Positions 30,528 to 38,706 of a stretch of 49,332 nucleotides of DNA are shown piece after piece; position 1 is the first letter of the stretch, and the number at the start of each line of letters is the position of its first letter. The notes under the pieces were generated by a model. That model saw nothing but the letters and a program-made list of their open reading frames with translations, did no database searches and was not told where the DNA came from. This DNA comes from an uncultured beta proteobacterium (lineage in GTDB: Bacteria > Pseudomonadota > Gammaproteobacteria > Burkholderiales > Burkholderiaceae), in assembly GCA_903871735.1 (NCBI GenBank), contig CAIQHU010000066.1, positions 1 to 49,332 on the forward strand, given 5' to 3'. Position numbers and translations under genes: made by a program.

Positions 30528-30674
30528 TCATTTACGCCAAGGGCAACTAAACCTGCGATCAATCCCGGCTGCATAGTCGTGATAACTCATACCATTACAT
30601 ACGGTATTATCGATCAAAAAGTATAGGGCTATGAACCCAAAGATCAATAAAATAAACAATTTTATTGGATACAT
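30528..30674 (-). CDS. Candidate 48-residue single-helix membrane protein
   Basis: A 48-codon frame from ATG at 30674 to TGA at 30528 starts MYPIKLFILLIFGFIALYF, one hydrophobic helix after a lysine, followed by a polar tail with two cysteines (DNTVCNG, RFSCPWRK). A GAGG stands about 9-12 bases before the ATG on the minus strand. It is the only credible gene in the 484-bp gap 30324-30807; the rest of that gap shows nothing recognisable. No homologue comes to mind. Confidence 0.42.
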   Translation of the reverse strand: MYPIKLFILLIFGFIALYFLIDNTVCNGMSYHDYAAGIDRRFSCPWRK

Positions 30675-30807
30675 GACCTGTGCCTCAAGTTGTTTATTGA
30701 AGGGTTATTGTAATTGGTCATTAAACGCTTACCGACATTAATCCGTTCAATACATGTATTAGTAATTTGTTACTTTTTAGGAATATAGAAATAAGAATAG
30801 GTTTGCC

Positions 30808-31107
30808 ATGAAAAACATCTTTTTAGCGTGTTTAATTTTTTATAGTACTTTGGGTTGTGCTGAAATTGTTGGTCAAATGACAGCCAATGGAGAAGTGTAT
30901 GTAATTACGTCGAACATTTGCAAAACTGCAGATGGAAAAGATGCGAAGGGTTGGTTAATGTCCTATTCTTACAACTCAATTGGTATTGCCAATCGGAGTT
31001 GTTATCAAAAATTTAATGACAATATTTGGATCTGGGAGTTTACTGGTCGGGAGTATATTTATCCGGCGTCTAACTTTAAGCCTGTAACTCCCGCTAATAA
31101 AGGCTAA
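30808..31107 (+). CDS. Small secreted protein, function unknown
   Basis: This 99-residue protein has a clear signal peptide (MKNIFLACLIFYSTLGCAEI). The Cys at 17 could be a lipobox-like site (STLGCA, imperfect) or the protein may be cleaved after CA. The mature part has two more cysteines (SNICKTADGK, NRSCYQKF) suited to a disulfide, and an aromatic end (NIWIWEFTGREY). The layout, a short secreted beta-rich domain, resembles the adhesin-E-like protein at 32369, but I cannot assign a family. Confidence 0.6.
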   Translation: MKNIFLACLIFYSTLGCAEIVGQMTANGEVYVITSNICKTADGKDAKGWLMSYSYNSIGIANRSCYQKFNDNIWIWEFTGREYIYPASNFKPVTPANKG

Positions 31108-31465
31108 GTAATTCAAGCTTTGCGAGGCTTGTCAACTGCAGGCAGGTCTAATTGACTAATCGTGACTAGTCTTGAATAATCGTTAATAATCGCTCCCGAT
31201 TATCTAAAGTTTCGGATAAGTATCTATGAGGATATTTGTTGAATGCTGCCAAGTGAGAGAATTTATTTTTAGACGCCTCATCCGTAAATATCCCAAGCAA
31301 ATCTCTTTTAGATCAAAGAAGCTGAGTTAGTAATTACCAGTGTCGCTTTATCCGCCAGTTTCTACCCAAATTGTCACAGACTAAATTATCTTAAGACCCA
31401 CGCGACTCATTCAGCCACTTTATATAGACAAAGCTGAAGGAGTGCAGACCTTTGTTTCTCAGAAA
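31108..31465. other. Non-coding gap with hairpins
   Basis: No credible gene is seen in 358 bp. A CAAGC/GCTTG hairpin stands shortly after the upstream stop. A perfect 7-bp stem (ATAATCG-CTCC-CGATTAT) at 31186-31203 follows a direct repeat AATAATCG. None has a T-tail, so these are not clear terminators. Confidence 0.4.
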
Positions 31466-31828
31466 TTAGCTAATACGCACGGGTTTTTTAGGAACTTCCT
31501 CAGAGCCTTCGGAAGTATTGCCCTCAGGATTGGCAGCTGAACTGGCTGGATCCGCAGACGGATTAGCGGTCTGCGTAGCATCTGCAGAGACAGTTGGATC
31601 ATTTACCGTATCTTGATTCGCATCATCGGGCTTTTTGGCCACACTGGCTACCGCAGGAGGATCTTGGAAAGGTCTAATTAAGGTGGGATCATTTTCTTCG
31701 GATCTGATCCAGAACCGAGCTGCTGCGATGTTTGTTGTATAAAAACTAACTCGGTCGTCATGGCCCTTACCGACAGCATAGTATCTTTTGCCATCAATAC
31801 GAATATCGGTTATTGAAAAGTCACTCAT
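31466..31828 (-). CDS. Hypothetical protein with Ala/Pro/Ser/Asp-rich tail
   Basis: This 120-residue protein has no signal peptide or membrane helix. The first ~50 residues form a compact-looking domain (FSITDIRIDGKRYYAVGKGH, then SFYTTNIAAARFWIRSEEND). The rest is low-complexity, rich in Ala, Pro, Asp and Ser, probably disordered, ending in a basic patch (KKPVRIS). It lies 54 bp behind the membrane protein gene at 31883-32269 and is probably co-transcribed with it. Family unknown. Confidence 0.55.
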   Translation of the reverse strand: MSDFSITDIRIDGKRYYAVGKGHDDRVSFYTTNIAAARFWIRSEENDPTLIRPFQDPPAVASVAKKPDDANQDTVNDPTVSADATQTANPSADPASSAANPEGNTSEGSEEVPKKPVRIS

Positions 31829-31882
31829 GATGCACCTTGATTTGTTGTGTAAAGATATATACGGCTGTCTTGTCTGAACTAG

Positions 31883-32269
31883 TTAATTTGTCGGGGCTTG
31901 CTTGGGGTAGAGGCTATTTTTTTGGATATCTTCCAAATTCCATGTTTTCGTCAGGTCCCCGGTTGTTCCAGAAAACACCAAAAAGAGTAGGATACCGAGT
32001 ATTGCAATGACAGGAATCAATATCTGCGTTAAGGTTTTCCAGTCAAAACCCTTGGTTGCTATGGGTTCAGGGACGTATTTGGGGGGCACTTTTTCAGGGA
32101 AAGCATCATCAACCAGCAAATTAGCCTCTTTTACCCATGCATAGTAGGTTTTCTCGTCTTCACCTGCTAAAATTGCATCTGCGGCTTTTTTATACAAATG
32201 GCTCGCACTGGCTAGAGAACTAGCGATATCCACGTAGCGTCTTTGTCTTGAAATGGTGTTGTCATCCAT
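31883..32269 (-). CDS. Single-pass membrane protein, function unknown
   Basis: This 128-residue protein has a helical, soluble N-terminal ~60 residues with SLASASHLYKKAADAILAGE, reminiscent of a small alpha-helical repeat. A proline-rich linker (PEKVPPKYVPEP) and one strong membrane helix (ILIPVIAILGILLFLVFSG) follow, then a ~25-residue tail. It is upstream of the gene at 31466-31828. It is divergent from the adhesin-E-like gene at 32369. I do not recognise the family. Confidence 0.6.
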   Translation of the reverse strand: MDDNTISRQRRYVDIASSLASASHLYKKAADAILAGEDEKTYYAWVKEANLLVDDAFPEKVPPKYVPEPIATKGFDWKTLTQILIPVIAILGILLFLVFSGTTGDLTKTWNLEDIQKNSLYPKQAPTN

Positions 32270-32338
32270 AGTTTTTGCAAACTTTAGTTGATTGTAATTA
32301 GGCCCTTATTTCATCATGTTCCAATGAAACGAATAAAA

Positions 32339-32376
32339 TTTGCCATAATTGAGTTAATATTAATTTAAATGGCAAA
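32339..32376 (+). promoter_or_regulatory. Inverted repeat that could sequester the start codon at 32369
   Basis: TTTGCCAT (32339-32346) is exactly complementary to ATGGCAAA (32369-32376), which contains the ATG. The 22-base loop holds a TTAATATTAA palindrome. If transcription starts upstream, the mRNA could hide the start codon. Confidence 0.3.
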
Positions 32377-32779
32377 AATGAGAATACAAATCTTTTTTCT
32401 AATCTTATTTTACACCCTTCCCAGTTTTGGGCGAGAAGAGAATGTGGATAAAGTGAAGGTTGTGGATGGCAAAGACTACGTCATGTATTATTTTAAGTCA
32501 TCCATCAAGGATTTACCGCCAGATTGGAAGAAAGTGTGGGTGCTAAAAAACTTTAAGCCAGGAAAAGCGGATATTTCTCCTAAGGTGAAGTCAAATCGGA
32601 CGAATATTGTATTTGATTGTGTTCATAAAACTTACTATACTCTGTCAAGCATTAACTATACGGAATACGACGCTTTGAGTAAACCCGCATTACAAACTGC
32701 CAGTGGATTTAATCCCAAGGAAAGTAACATTGACCCAAATTCCGATTTAATGATGACATTTAATCAAGTCTGTAAATAA
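32369..32779 (+). CDS. Secreted protein resembling the surface-adhesin E family
   Basis: This 136-residue protein has a signal peptide (RIQIFFLILFYTLPSFG). The mature domain follows the adhesin-E plan: YYFKSSIKDLPPDWKKVWVL, later VFDCVHKTYYTLSSINY, and a final Cys in FNQVCK that can pair with the first. Family members are small secreted or surface proteins, often of unknown role. A second ATG at 32378 is nearly as good a start. The ycgR-like gene begins 13 bp later. Confidence 0.6.
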   Translation: MAKMRIQIFFLILFYTLPSFGREENVDKVKVVDGKDYVMYYFKSSIKDLPPDWKKVWVLKNFKPGKADISPKVKSNRTNIVFDCVHKTYYTLSSINYTEYDALSKPALQTASGFNPKESNIDPNSDLMMTFNQVCK

Positions 32780-32792
32780 ATAATTTAAAACT

Positions 32793-33566
32793 ATGACATT
32801 GCAAATATTCCCTCCTGAAAGCAGAAAGAGATTTTCAGAGGACTCTCGGGTTGAGCAAAGGCATATATTTCGGTTACTGGACCGGGAGTTTCAAAAGCGC
32901 CCGGCGGTCGGTATTTATGGCTTAGATGATTGGATTAACGGTCATATTGCATTAGCGATGCATGTGGACTCCGTTGAGGGGCTTTACTTCAAACCGGAGG
33001 AAATTCCGATTCCCTTGTTAGCGAAGATGATTGATACGCATAAGACCTTCGTGATTTGTACGGATACCGGCAAATTCCAGTTTACTGGCAAGAATTTAAA
33101 GATTGATGAGAATGCCAATATTATTTGCGATTTACCTACCGAGGTCTATCACATCCAGCGTCGGGACAGTTTTCGGGTAGTTCCACCAGTCGATGAGTCA
33201 TTTAAATTAATTGTTGGCTTAGGCGCTGGCCAAGAGTTACTCACGAATATAGTTGATATTGGGCGCAGTGGTGTGCAATTAGATATGCGGGCTGGAGCAA
33301 CAGACGTCAGTGTTGGGAACTATTGGCATACTTGCTATTTTGAGAGAACCTCATCGCGAACGGCTAATTTTGATTTGCAGATTAAGCACTACTATCAAGG
33401 AAATGATCTTGGTCGAGTACGCGTGGGCTGTGAACTCTTTCAACCGAAACCTCAAACACTGAAAGAGTTTGAAAGTACGGTAGACACAATAGTTAGGGCA
33501 AGAGCCATGGGAAATTTAAAAAAATGGTACCTAGATTTGAATTGGTGGAAGGGCCAGATTTTTTAG
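32793..33566 (+). CDS. ycgR: YcgR-like flagellar brake protein with PilZ domain
   Basis: YcgR slows the flagellar motor when its PilZ domain binds c-di-GMP. The first ~115 residues match the YcgR N-terminal domain (RPAVGIYGLDDWINGHIAL). The PilZ domain starts near residue 118 with IQRRDSFRVVPP, which carries RxxxR. The second motif, usually (D/N)xSxxG, reads DIGRSG near residue 153, with Gly in place of Ser. This might weaken c-di-GMP binding. It has 257 residues, normal. It lies ahead of the motility cluster with a 255-bp gap after it that holds no gene. Confidence 0.85.
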   Translation: MTLQIFPPESRKRFSEDSRVEQRHIFRLLDREFQKRPAVGIYGLDDWINGHIALAMHVDSVEGLYFKPEEIPIPLLAKMIDTHKTFVICTDTGKFQFTGKNLKIDENANIICDLPTEVYHIQRRDSFRVVPPVDESFKLIVGLGAGQELLTNIVDIGRSGVQLDMRAGATDVSVGNYWHTCYFERTSSRTANFDLQIKHYYQGNDLGRVRVGCELFQPKPQTLKEFESTVDTIVRARAMGNLKKWYLDLNWWKGQIF

Positions 33567-33821
33567 ATATTTGGTACAAAGACCTTTTTGAAGTAGTGAT
33601 TTTATGCGGGGTTACTGCGTATTTTGAATAAATGTTGACTGCGTACATACTGGCTTAAGACGAACTTTGCACTACGCTACTACGAAACCCTAATTGATTA
33701 AAACAAACAAAAAGTTCAAAGTACCCAAGCCCCAGTGTGGTTAAAAAGTTTGAATATCGATAAAAATCATCAAAATAATTGTATTTCATATTAAAATCAA
33801 TGAATTACAAACGATAGGAAT

Positions 33822-34625
33822 ATGAATCAGTTCATTCAACAGTTGTCCAATTTGAGTCTAGGGCAAGCCATCTTAATTGCTTGCAGTGTATTACTGTCGC
33901 TATTTGTTGTGGCTGTATTAAAGCAGCTATTTTCGACCAAATCCCCCTCAAAATCTTCTGGTAAGTCAAGCCCAGTCAATCCAGTGCGCATTGACCCTGT
34001 CTTAAATCAAACGCTAACTAAAGCGGAAAAATTAGAAGATATCCTGAATGAGGATATTGCGACTTTGAAGCATAACCTTGAGCAGGAGCGGGTGGAAGTC
34101 ACAGAGGCTGCAAAGGCTTTAAAGGCCTTAGCCATGGAAAAGCGGATACCTGAGACACTCTATCAGATTTATTCTGAAATGAAGGCCTTTCCAAAAAAAT
34201 CAAAAGAGTCCCAAGAAACGGATATGGAGTGGCATCGTAAGGTTGGTGTATCCGATTTAAAAGTCGAGCCAATTATTGGTGAGAATGGCATCATCATTAC
34301 GTTTGTGCTGCTGCGCCACTTGTACCGGATATCCGCGATCACCCATACCTATGCTAGGATTCATTTTGTCGAATTAACGCTGAGCTCCAGCGAAGATATC
34401 AAACTCATTTTGGTCCGAGTTAAGCCAGAAGAGACCTTGGGACGCGGAGTCGTTGAGAAGGCCGTGATGGAGATGCGCAAGGGCGAATGGATTGATGACA
34501 TTATTGCTTGTCGGTTATTAATGGATAAACGACAAACCGAGCTAGATCTTTTAGCAGGTCATCGAGAGGTGGAGCAATTAAAAGATAAGTTTGCCTTTAA
34601 TCCACTTAAAAAAAGAAATACATAA
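33822..34625 (+). CDS. Membrane-anchored coiled-coil protein, function unknown
   Basis: This 267-residue protein has an N-terminal membrane helix (~11-34: SLGQAILIACSVLLSLFVVA), a Ser/Lys/Pro linker, a coiled-coil segment around residues 62-105 (LKHNLEQERVEVTEAAKALK), and a C-terminal mixed domain of ~150 residues (VGVSDLKVEPIIGENGIIIT; GRGVVEKAVMEMRKGEWIDD). I recognise no family. It is the first gene of the tight plus-strand run that ends in flgA, which suggests a role in the same receptor complex or its membrane placement. Confidence 0.7.
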   Translation: MNQFIQQLSNLSLGQAILIACSVLLSLFVVAVLKQLFSTKSPSKSSGKSSPVNPVRIDPVLNQTLTKAEKLEDILNEDIATLKHNLEQERVEVTEAAKALKALAMEKRIPETLYQIYSEMKAFPKKSKESQETDMEWHRKVGVSDLKVEPIIGENGIIITFVLLRHLYRISAITHTYARIHFVELTLSSSEDIKLILVRVKPEETLGRGVVEKAVMEMRKGEWIDDIIACRLLMDKRQTELDLLAGHREVEQLKDKFAFNPLKKRNT

Positions 34626-34681
34626 TGCCGCGGTTTTGCTCAATCATTGACGTGCAGTTATCAAAAGGATCGTAGAAGGCT

Positions 34682-35809
34682 ATGCAAATTCCAGGAATGC
34701 AACAACTTCAAGCAGTATTAGAAAAACTTCCCTTTAAAAAATCTCAGGTCAAAAAACCGCTTGTACGGGGTGTGATGCCCAGTGCGGCCCAAGAATCTTT
34801 GCCAAGTTCTCTGCCCATCAAATTTTTGGCTGTCTCAGTCATCATGTTTGCTATCGCGTTATTATTTTTATTGAATGTCAGTTTTAAAATGGTCAGCGTC
34901 TCTAAAGCATATAAAGCGGTTGAGTTATCACCACCAAAATTAGAAGACTATTTTCCGAACCTCTCTGTTCCAGAAAAGAAAGAATCTGCTGACTCTAAAA
35001 AAGAGTTGACGATTGATGAGGCTGAGGTCTCCAAAAGTGCAACCCCGAAAGTATTAGAAGTCGATAAAGTACTTGCTATTGATAAGACGTTCGAATATTT
35101 ATCTCGGTTTGAAAACAATCGCTCTAAAAAAATTCTACTCGCTACGAAACCAGTCATTGCCGGGCTAAAGCGCGGGTCACTTGCTGAAGAGGCGGGTTTG
35201 CAGTTGGGAGATCTCATAGTAAAAGTCAATAATGACCGGATTGAATCGGTGATGGGCTATTACTTAGCAACGACAAATAAGCCCTCTAGTGAAATAGAAA
35301 TCGAATTTGAGCGCGGTGGGAAGTCGATGACTAAAAAGATGAATTCTACGAGTTCAAAAGCATTGAATTCTAATAACACGGGGATTATGTTTTTAATTCC
35401 GTCGGGGGCCAACTACGTTACCAAAGAAGAAACAGTCAAGCTGGCTGAACAATACCGCGCTGAATTTTTAAGTGCGATTCCACTAGATTGGCAAAATAAC
35501 TTTGCCTATAACTTAATGCGAATGGCTCAGCGAGTTAATAACGAAGGATTAGCCTTAGCTACTAGCAATACCCCTGAGACCTATCCGATCTACAAATTTG
35601 CATCTAGCGATTTTTTGCTGTGGCAGCACCAACAGTACTTGGAGAGTATTGAAACTTTTTTTAGTAAGCGGCGTGAACAAGAAGGTAAGGTCATTGAAAG
35701 CTTAAGTTCCTTGGGTGATGCATTAACTGGCTTAGCTGGGGGGTTACTATTCTTTTTATGTGCTTTTTTATATTATTTTTTTAGTATAAGAGCAGAACGT
35801 AGGTCTTAA
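34682..35809 (+). CDS. Two-helix membrane protein with a PDZ domain
   Basis: This 375-residue protein has a membrane helix at ~46-68 (IKFLAVSVIMFAIALLFLLN), a low-complexity linker, and a PDZ domain at ~150-222 (VIAGLKRGSLAEEAGLQLGD, then LIVKVNNDRIESVMGYY). A helical region of ~120 residues and a last helix near 350-370 (GLLFFLCAFLYYFFSI) follow. No protease domain is present, so it is not a DegP-type protease. PDZ in the periplasm suggests docking to a partner's C-terminus, or to the receptor encoded two genes on. It ends 5 bp before the PilI-like gene. Confidence 0.72.
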   Translation: MQIPGMQQLQAVLEKLPFKKSQVKKPLVRGVMPSAAQESLPSSLPIKFLAVSVIMFAIALLFLLNVSFKMVSVSKAYKAVELSPPKLEDYFPNLSVPEKKESADSKKELTIDEAEVSKSATPKVLEVDKVLAIDKTFEYLSRFENNRSKKILLATKPVIAGLKRGSLAEEAGLQLGDLIVKVNNDRIESVMGYYLATTNKPSSEIEIEFERGGKSMTKKMNSTSSKALNSNNTGIMFLIPSGANYVTKEETVKLAEQYRAEFLSAIPLDWQNNFAYNLMRMAQRVNNEGLALATSNTPETYPIYKFASSDFLLWQHQQYLESIETFFSKRREQEGKVIESLSSLGDALTGLAGGLLFFLCAFLYYFFSIRAERRS

Positions 35810-35814
35810 CAACA

Positions 35815-36243
35815 ATGCAACTTCAGGACTCCTTTTGTATTGGCTTTGAGTTGGGAGGAGGGCATTTTGCCTTACCAGTACAGCAGATTTTTGGAGTGTT
35901 TCACGACACGAATGTAGCGCGCGAGTCCAAACTGTTGCGTCTAGAAGGGGTGCTTGTTTACGAAGGTTCGCCCGTATGTATGCGATCAGCCAAGCAATTG
36001 ATTCCCGAATTAACGGATTATTGTGATGAGGCGCAAATAACGGAAATTACGCCCCAAAATCATCCATGGGTTTTGATTCTAAAGGACGGTACCGATCAAA
36101 ACCCATCTAAAAAAGGCTGTGGCTTTAGAGTGCAAACAATTACCCCCCCCTTTACGTTTAATCCAGTAGAAGCCACAAAACCCCATTATGGGGGACATGA
36201 CTACACCTTGATTGAATTAAAACAGACCAATCTCGCTAATTAA
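35815..36243 (+). CDS. Divergent PilI/CheW-like adaptor protein
   Basis: This 142-residue protein resembles the CheW fold in pattern. IGFELGGGHFALPVQQIFGV matches the start of PilI-type adaptors (IGF.LGG with a following Pro and hydrophobics). LLRLEGVLVYEGSPVCM recalls the CheW strand pair before the 'vRG' turn. HPWVLILKDG and CGFRVQTITPP recall the last strands. It lacks the standard CheW consensus, so assignment rests partly on order: it precedes a PilJ-like receptor by 9 bp and a ChpA-like protein. A C8 tract lies at 36143-36150. CheW adaptors link receptors to CheA. Confidence 0.55.
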   Translation: MQLQDSFCIGFELGGGHFALPVQQIFGVFHDTNVARESKLLRLEGVLVYEGSPVCMRSAKQLIPELTDYCDEAQITEITPQNHPWVLILKDGTDQNPSKKGCGFRVQTITPPFTFNPVEATKPHYGGHDYTLIELKQTNLAN

Positions 36244-36252
36244 AAAGACTAC

Positions 36253-38706
36253 ATGACAGCCCAAACCAATCTCACTTCCAAATCGAGAATATTGCCAGCC
36301 ATTATTCAATTTTGTGGGCACTGGCTGAGAGTCTTCTTAGGCTTAGCTCTGATACTTAGCCTAGCTGCTATTTTTTTAGAAAGTAATTACCGCGCAAAAC
36401 TTGGCGAATCGACTGCCCTCAATTTGAATCAAGGACGAAGTGCTGTAGAAAAAAATGAACCGCGTGCAACGGAACCGCGGACACAGGTGAAGGTAGACAG
36501 TGAGCCCAAGATAAGCCCAGAGGCAAAAGCGACTGAGGCCCAAAAAGTTTTACAAGCGATGGGGGCTATTCAAGTTGCGCTTGCTGGGAAAAAACCCTTA
36601 GATAGACGATTTTTTCAAGCATTAGAAAAGCCCAGTGCGGATTTAGCTTTTTTGGCTGGACAATCAAGTTCATTACCAGCTTCCAAAGAGGCTACGGTAA
36701 TTAAAAATCAGTCGGATGTTTTGTTAGTTGGTGCGCGCGTGCAAAATACTTTAAAAGTGTTACTAGACCAAGAAAAAGAAATTGCCACGATTGCAGCGTT
36801 AGCACCATCAGCGAATTCTTTTACGAATCCTAAATCCTTTTTAGACTTACAAAGTATTTCTAAGGAATCGCCACTTCGAAAAATGGCTGAGGCAATGGAA
36901 GAATATGCGCGCTCGCACGATTTGGTGCAAAAAAGTGCAACTGATTTAGAGGCGCAAGAACGCTTACTCAAAGCCCTTAATCTTGGGGTGGAGCAGATTG
37001 CGGCGATTGAAAAAAGAGCGGATACGCTCAATGCCCAGCAAAAAGACACGCTCAATAAGTTACTCCAAACTCCCTGGCCTACAAAAGGGCAGAGCATTAA
37101 AGAAGCCGTTGTGCTTTATATGGAAACTTTGACGGCATTAAAAAATCTAACGAGTGACTTGGAACCCATCAAAGTGGCTGTGGATGTTGTAGATCCTAAA
37201 AGAGAGCAAAAAGTCCTCTCAAATGTTGCAGGCGTTGATAAAAAACCGAGTGGGGCCAGTGACAGTACTCAGGTTGATGCCAATAAATTAGTTGCCGTTC
37301 TCGTTGAAATTCAGGCAGGGATGGGGGGGCAGAATAAGCCATACACACCCCAGTTTTTTCAAGGCGCTCAAAAATGGGTTGCTGATTTAGAGAGCGTGCT
37401 TAGTGTGAAGGTGGATTCTGAAGATGGTAAGCGAAAAGATTTAATTGTTCCAAAGACGCAAGCGGAAGTGATTCTCATCGCACGTCGAACTCAGCAATCG
37501 TTACAGTTGATTATTTCTCAAGAAAAAGCTTTAGCGGGGGTGATTGCTCTGGGGTCTACTTCAACCATCATGACATCTCCCAACGCTCCCAACGCTATTT
37601 TATCGATACAAAAAATATCGGTAGAGTCGCCACTGCGAGGCTTAGCGGGCAGCTTTGATGAGTTTGTGAAAGCTAACAGTGCTTGGCAAAAAAGTTTTCT
37701 AGAGGGTGCAACAAACCAAAACTTGTTAAAAGAACTTGAGCAGACGCTAGAACAAATTACTGCTTTAGAAAATACGATCGCGAATCAACCACCTTTCGTG
37801 GTGGATGTGTTGGGAAAGATACGGCAGGTTGCATGGCAGGCCAAGGCTCCTGAAGTGAAGGTTGCTCTTAGTACGCTGCTGGAAAATAGTGAATATATTA
37901 GAAAACAGCTAGCTGATACGCAGCGCTTAACTCAGGCTGTAAATAATGTTGCTTCTCCAGGTATTGCCAGTGGGATCACTGAAAAAATCAGTGGAATTGG
38001 TAGTCAATTACCTCTCATTGCTCAACTAGGCGCGTTATTTTTTCTGTGCGCTGGTTTACTGGGCAGTTTTGCACAAGCCAAAGTGAGCGCTGAGCAGTTG
38101 GTGGTTCCTGATGAAGAAGATCGGCCACTAGACCGGGTTGCACCCTATATTGTGCCGCCGGCTGCCCAAGACAATTCACTGGTCAATGATTTACAAGCAC
38201 AAATTAAGGTACTTGAGCAGAAGTTTGTAGAAGCATTTCATTCGAGTGAGAAGGTCTTGAGTTATTCGCAAGAAGTCATGAACAAAGTTTCTGTTTTGCG
38301 AAACGTCCAGAGTACACCAGATGTAGGTCCTAGATACTTACATCTGGACGTAGAGCAGCCTTTAGATGAAATTGATTCGGCGATTGTTTCTTTAAAGCAA
38401 TTAGGTATTCGTTTATTTTTATCCATTTTAGAGAACCACTCCGCAAAGCAACTCGCATCTGAAACGGAGCACATGAATCATCTAGTCATCCAAACAGAAT
38501 TAGCCTTTGTACAAATTAAAAACTTGGTGAAGGACATTAATCAAAAAGCATTACCAACTAGAGCTACGAGTGATCAGGCGAATATTGACTTAATTGAGTT
38601 GGATATGAATCAGGTGATGGTGGAGGCCAAGCGCTGGCAGGCTGAATTAAAGAATCTTAATGAATCCCTGATGGCATTGAATCGCTTGGTTGGGCAATAT
38701 GTCTAA
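36253..38706 (+). CDS. PilJ-like chemoreceptor with two periplasmic sensory modules and a degenerate signalling domain
   Basis: This 817-residue protein has a first membrane helix at ~24-43. Two related periplasmic modules follow (~92-310 and ~340-565), each opening with a helical ALAGKKPLDRRFFQAL or PYTPQFFQGAQKWVADLESV type segment. Both then repeat a Val-Leu-rich helix (SDVLLVGARVQNTLKVLLDQ; AEVILIARRTQQSLQLIISQ) and SPLR. A second membrane helix at ~586-610 leads to a ~205-residue cytoplasmic helical part. The plan and helix pattern resemble PilJ. The cytoplasmic tip lacks the usual receptor hairpin (no QTNLLALNAAIEAARAGE-like core), although FVQIKNLVKDIN recalls the end of one. It overlaps the next gene by 8 bp. 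Confidence 0.6.
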   Translation: MTAQTNLTSKSRILPAIIQFCGHWLRVFLGLALILSLAAIFLESNYRAKLGESTALNLNQGRSAVEKNEPRATEPRTQVKVDSEPKISPEAKATEAQKVLQAMGAIQVALAGKKPLDRRFFQALEKPSADLAFLAGQSSSLPASKEATVIKNQSDVLLVGARVQNTLKVLLDQEKEIATIAALAPSANSFTNPKSFLDLQSISKESPLRKMAEAMEEYARSHDLVQKSATDLEAQERLLKALNLGVEQIAAIEKRADTLNAQQKDTLNKLLQTPWPTKGQSIKEAVVLYMETLTALKNLTSDLEPIKVAVDVVDPKREQKVLSNVAGVDKKPSGASDSTQVDANKLVAVLVEIQAGMGGQNKPYTPQFFQGAQKWVADLESVLSVKVDSEDGKRKDLIVPKTQAEVILIARRTQQSLQLIISQEKALAGVIALGSTSTIMTSPNAPNAILSIQKISVESPLRGLAGSFDEFVKANSAWQKSFLEGATNQNLLKELEQTLEQITALENTIANQPPFVVDVLGKIRQVAWQAKAPEVKVALSTLLENSEYIRKQLADTQRLTQAVNNVASPGIASGITEKISGIGSQLPLIAQLGALFFLCAGLLGSFAQAKVSAEQLVVPDEEDRPLDRVAPYIVPPAAQDNSLVNDLQAQIKVLEQKFVEAFHSSEKVLSYSQEVMNKVSVLRNVQSTPDVGPRYLHLDVEQPLDEIDSAIVSLKQLGIRLFLSILENHSAKQLASETEHMNHLVIQTELAFVQIKNLVKDINQKALPTRATSDQANIDLIELDMNQVMVEAKRWQAELKNLNESLMALNRLVGQYV

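Noticed and set aside
33754..33762. ATCGATAA resembling a sigma-28 -10 element
   Set aside because: No TAAAGTTT-like -35 at the required 11-base spacing.
33792..33819. Sigma-28-like TAAA and CGATA boxes before the coiled-coil protein gene
   Set aside because: The spacer is one base short of the consensus and the implied start of transcription would coincide with the ATG itself, so it is too weak to list as a promoter.
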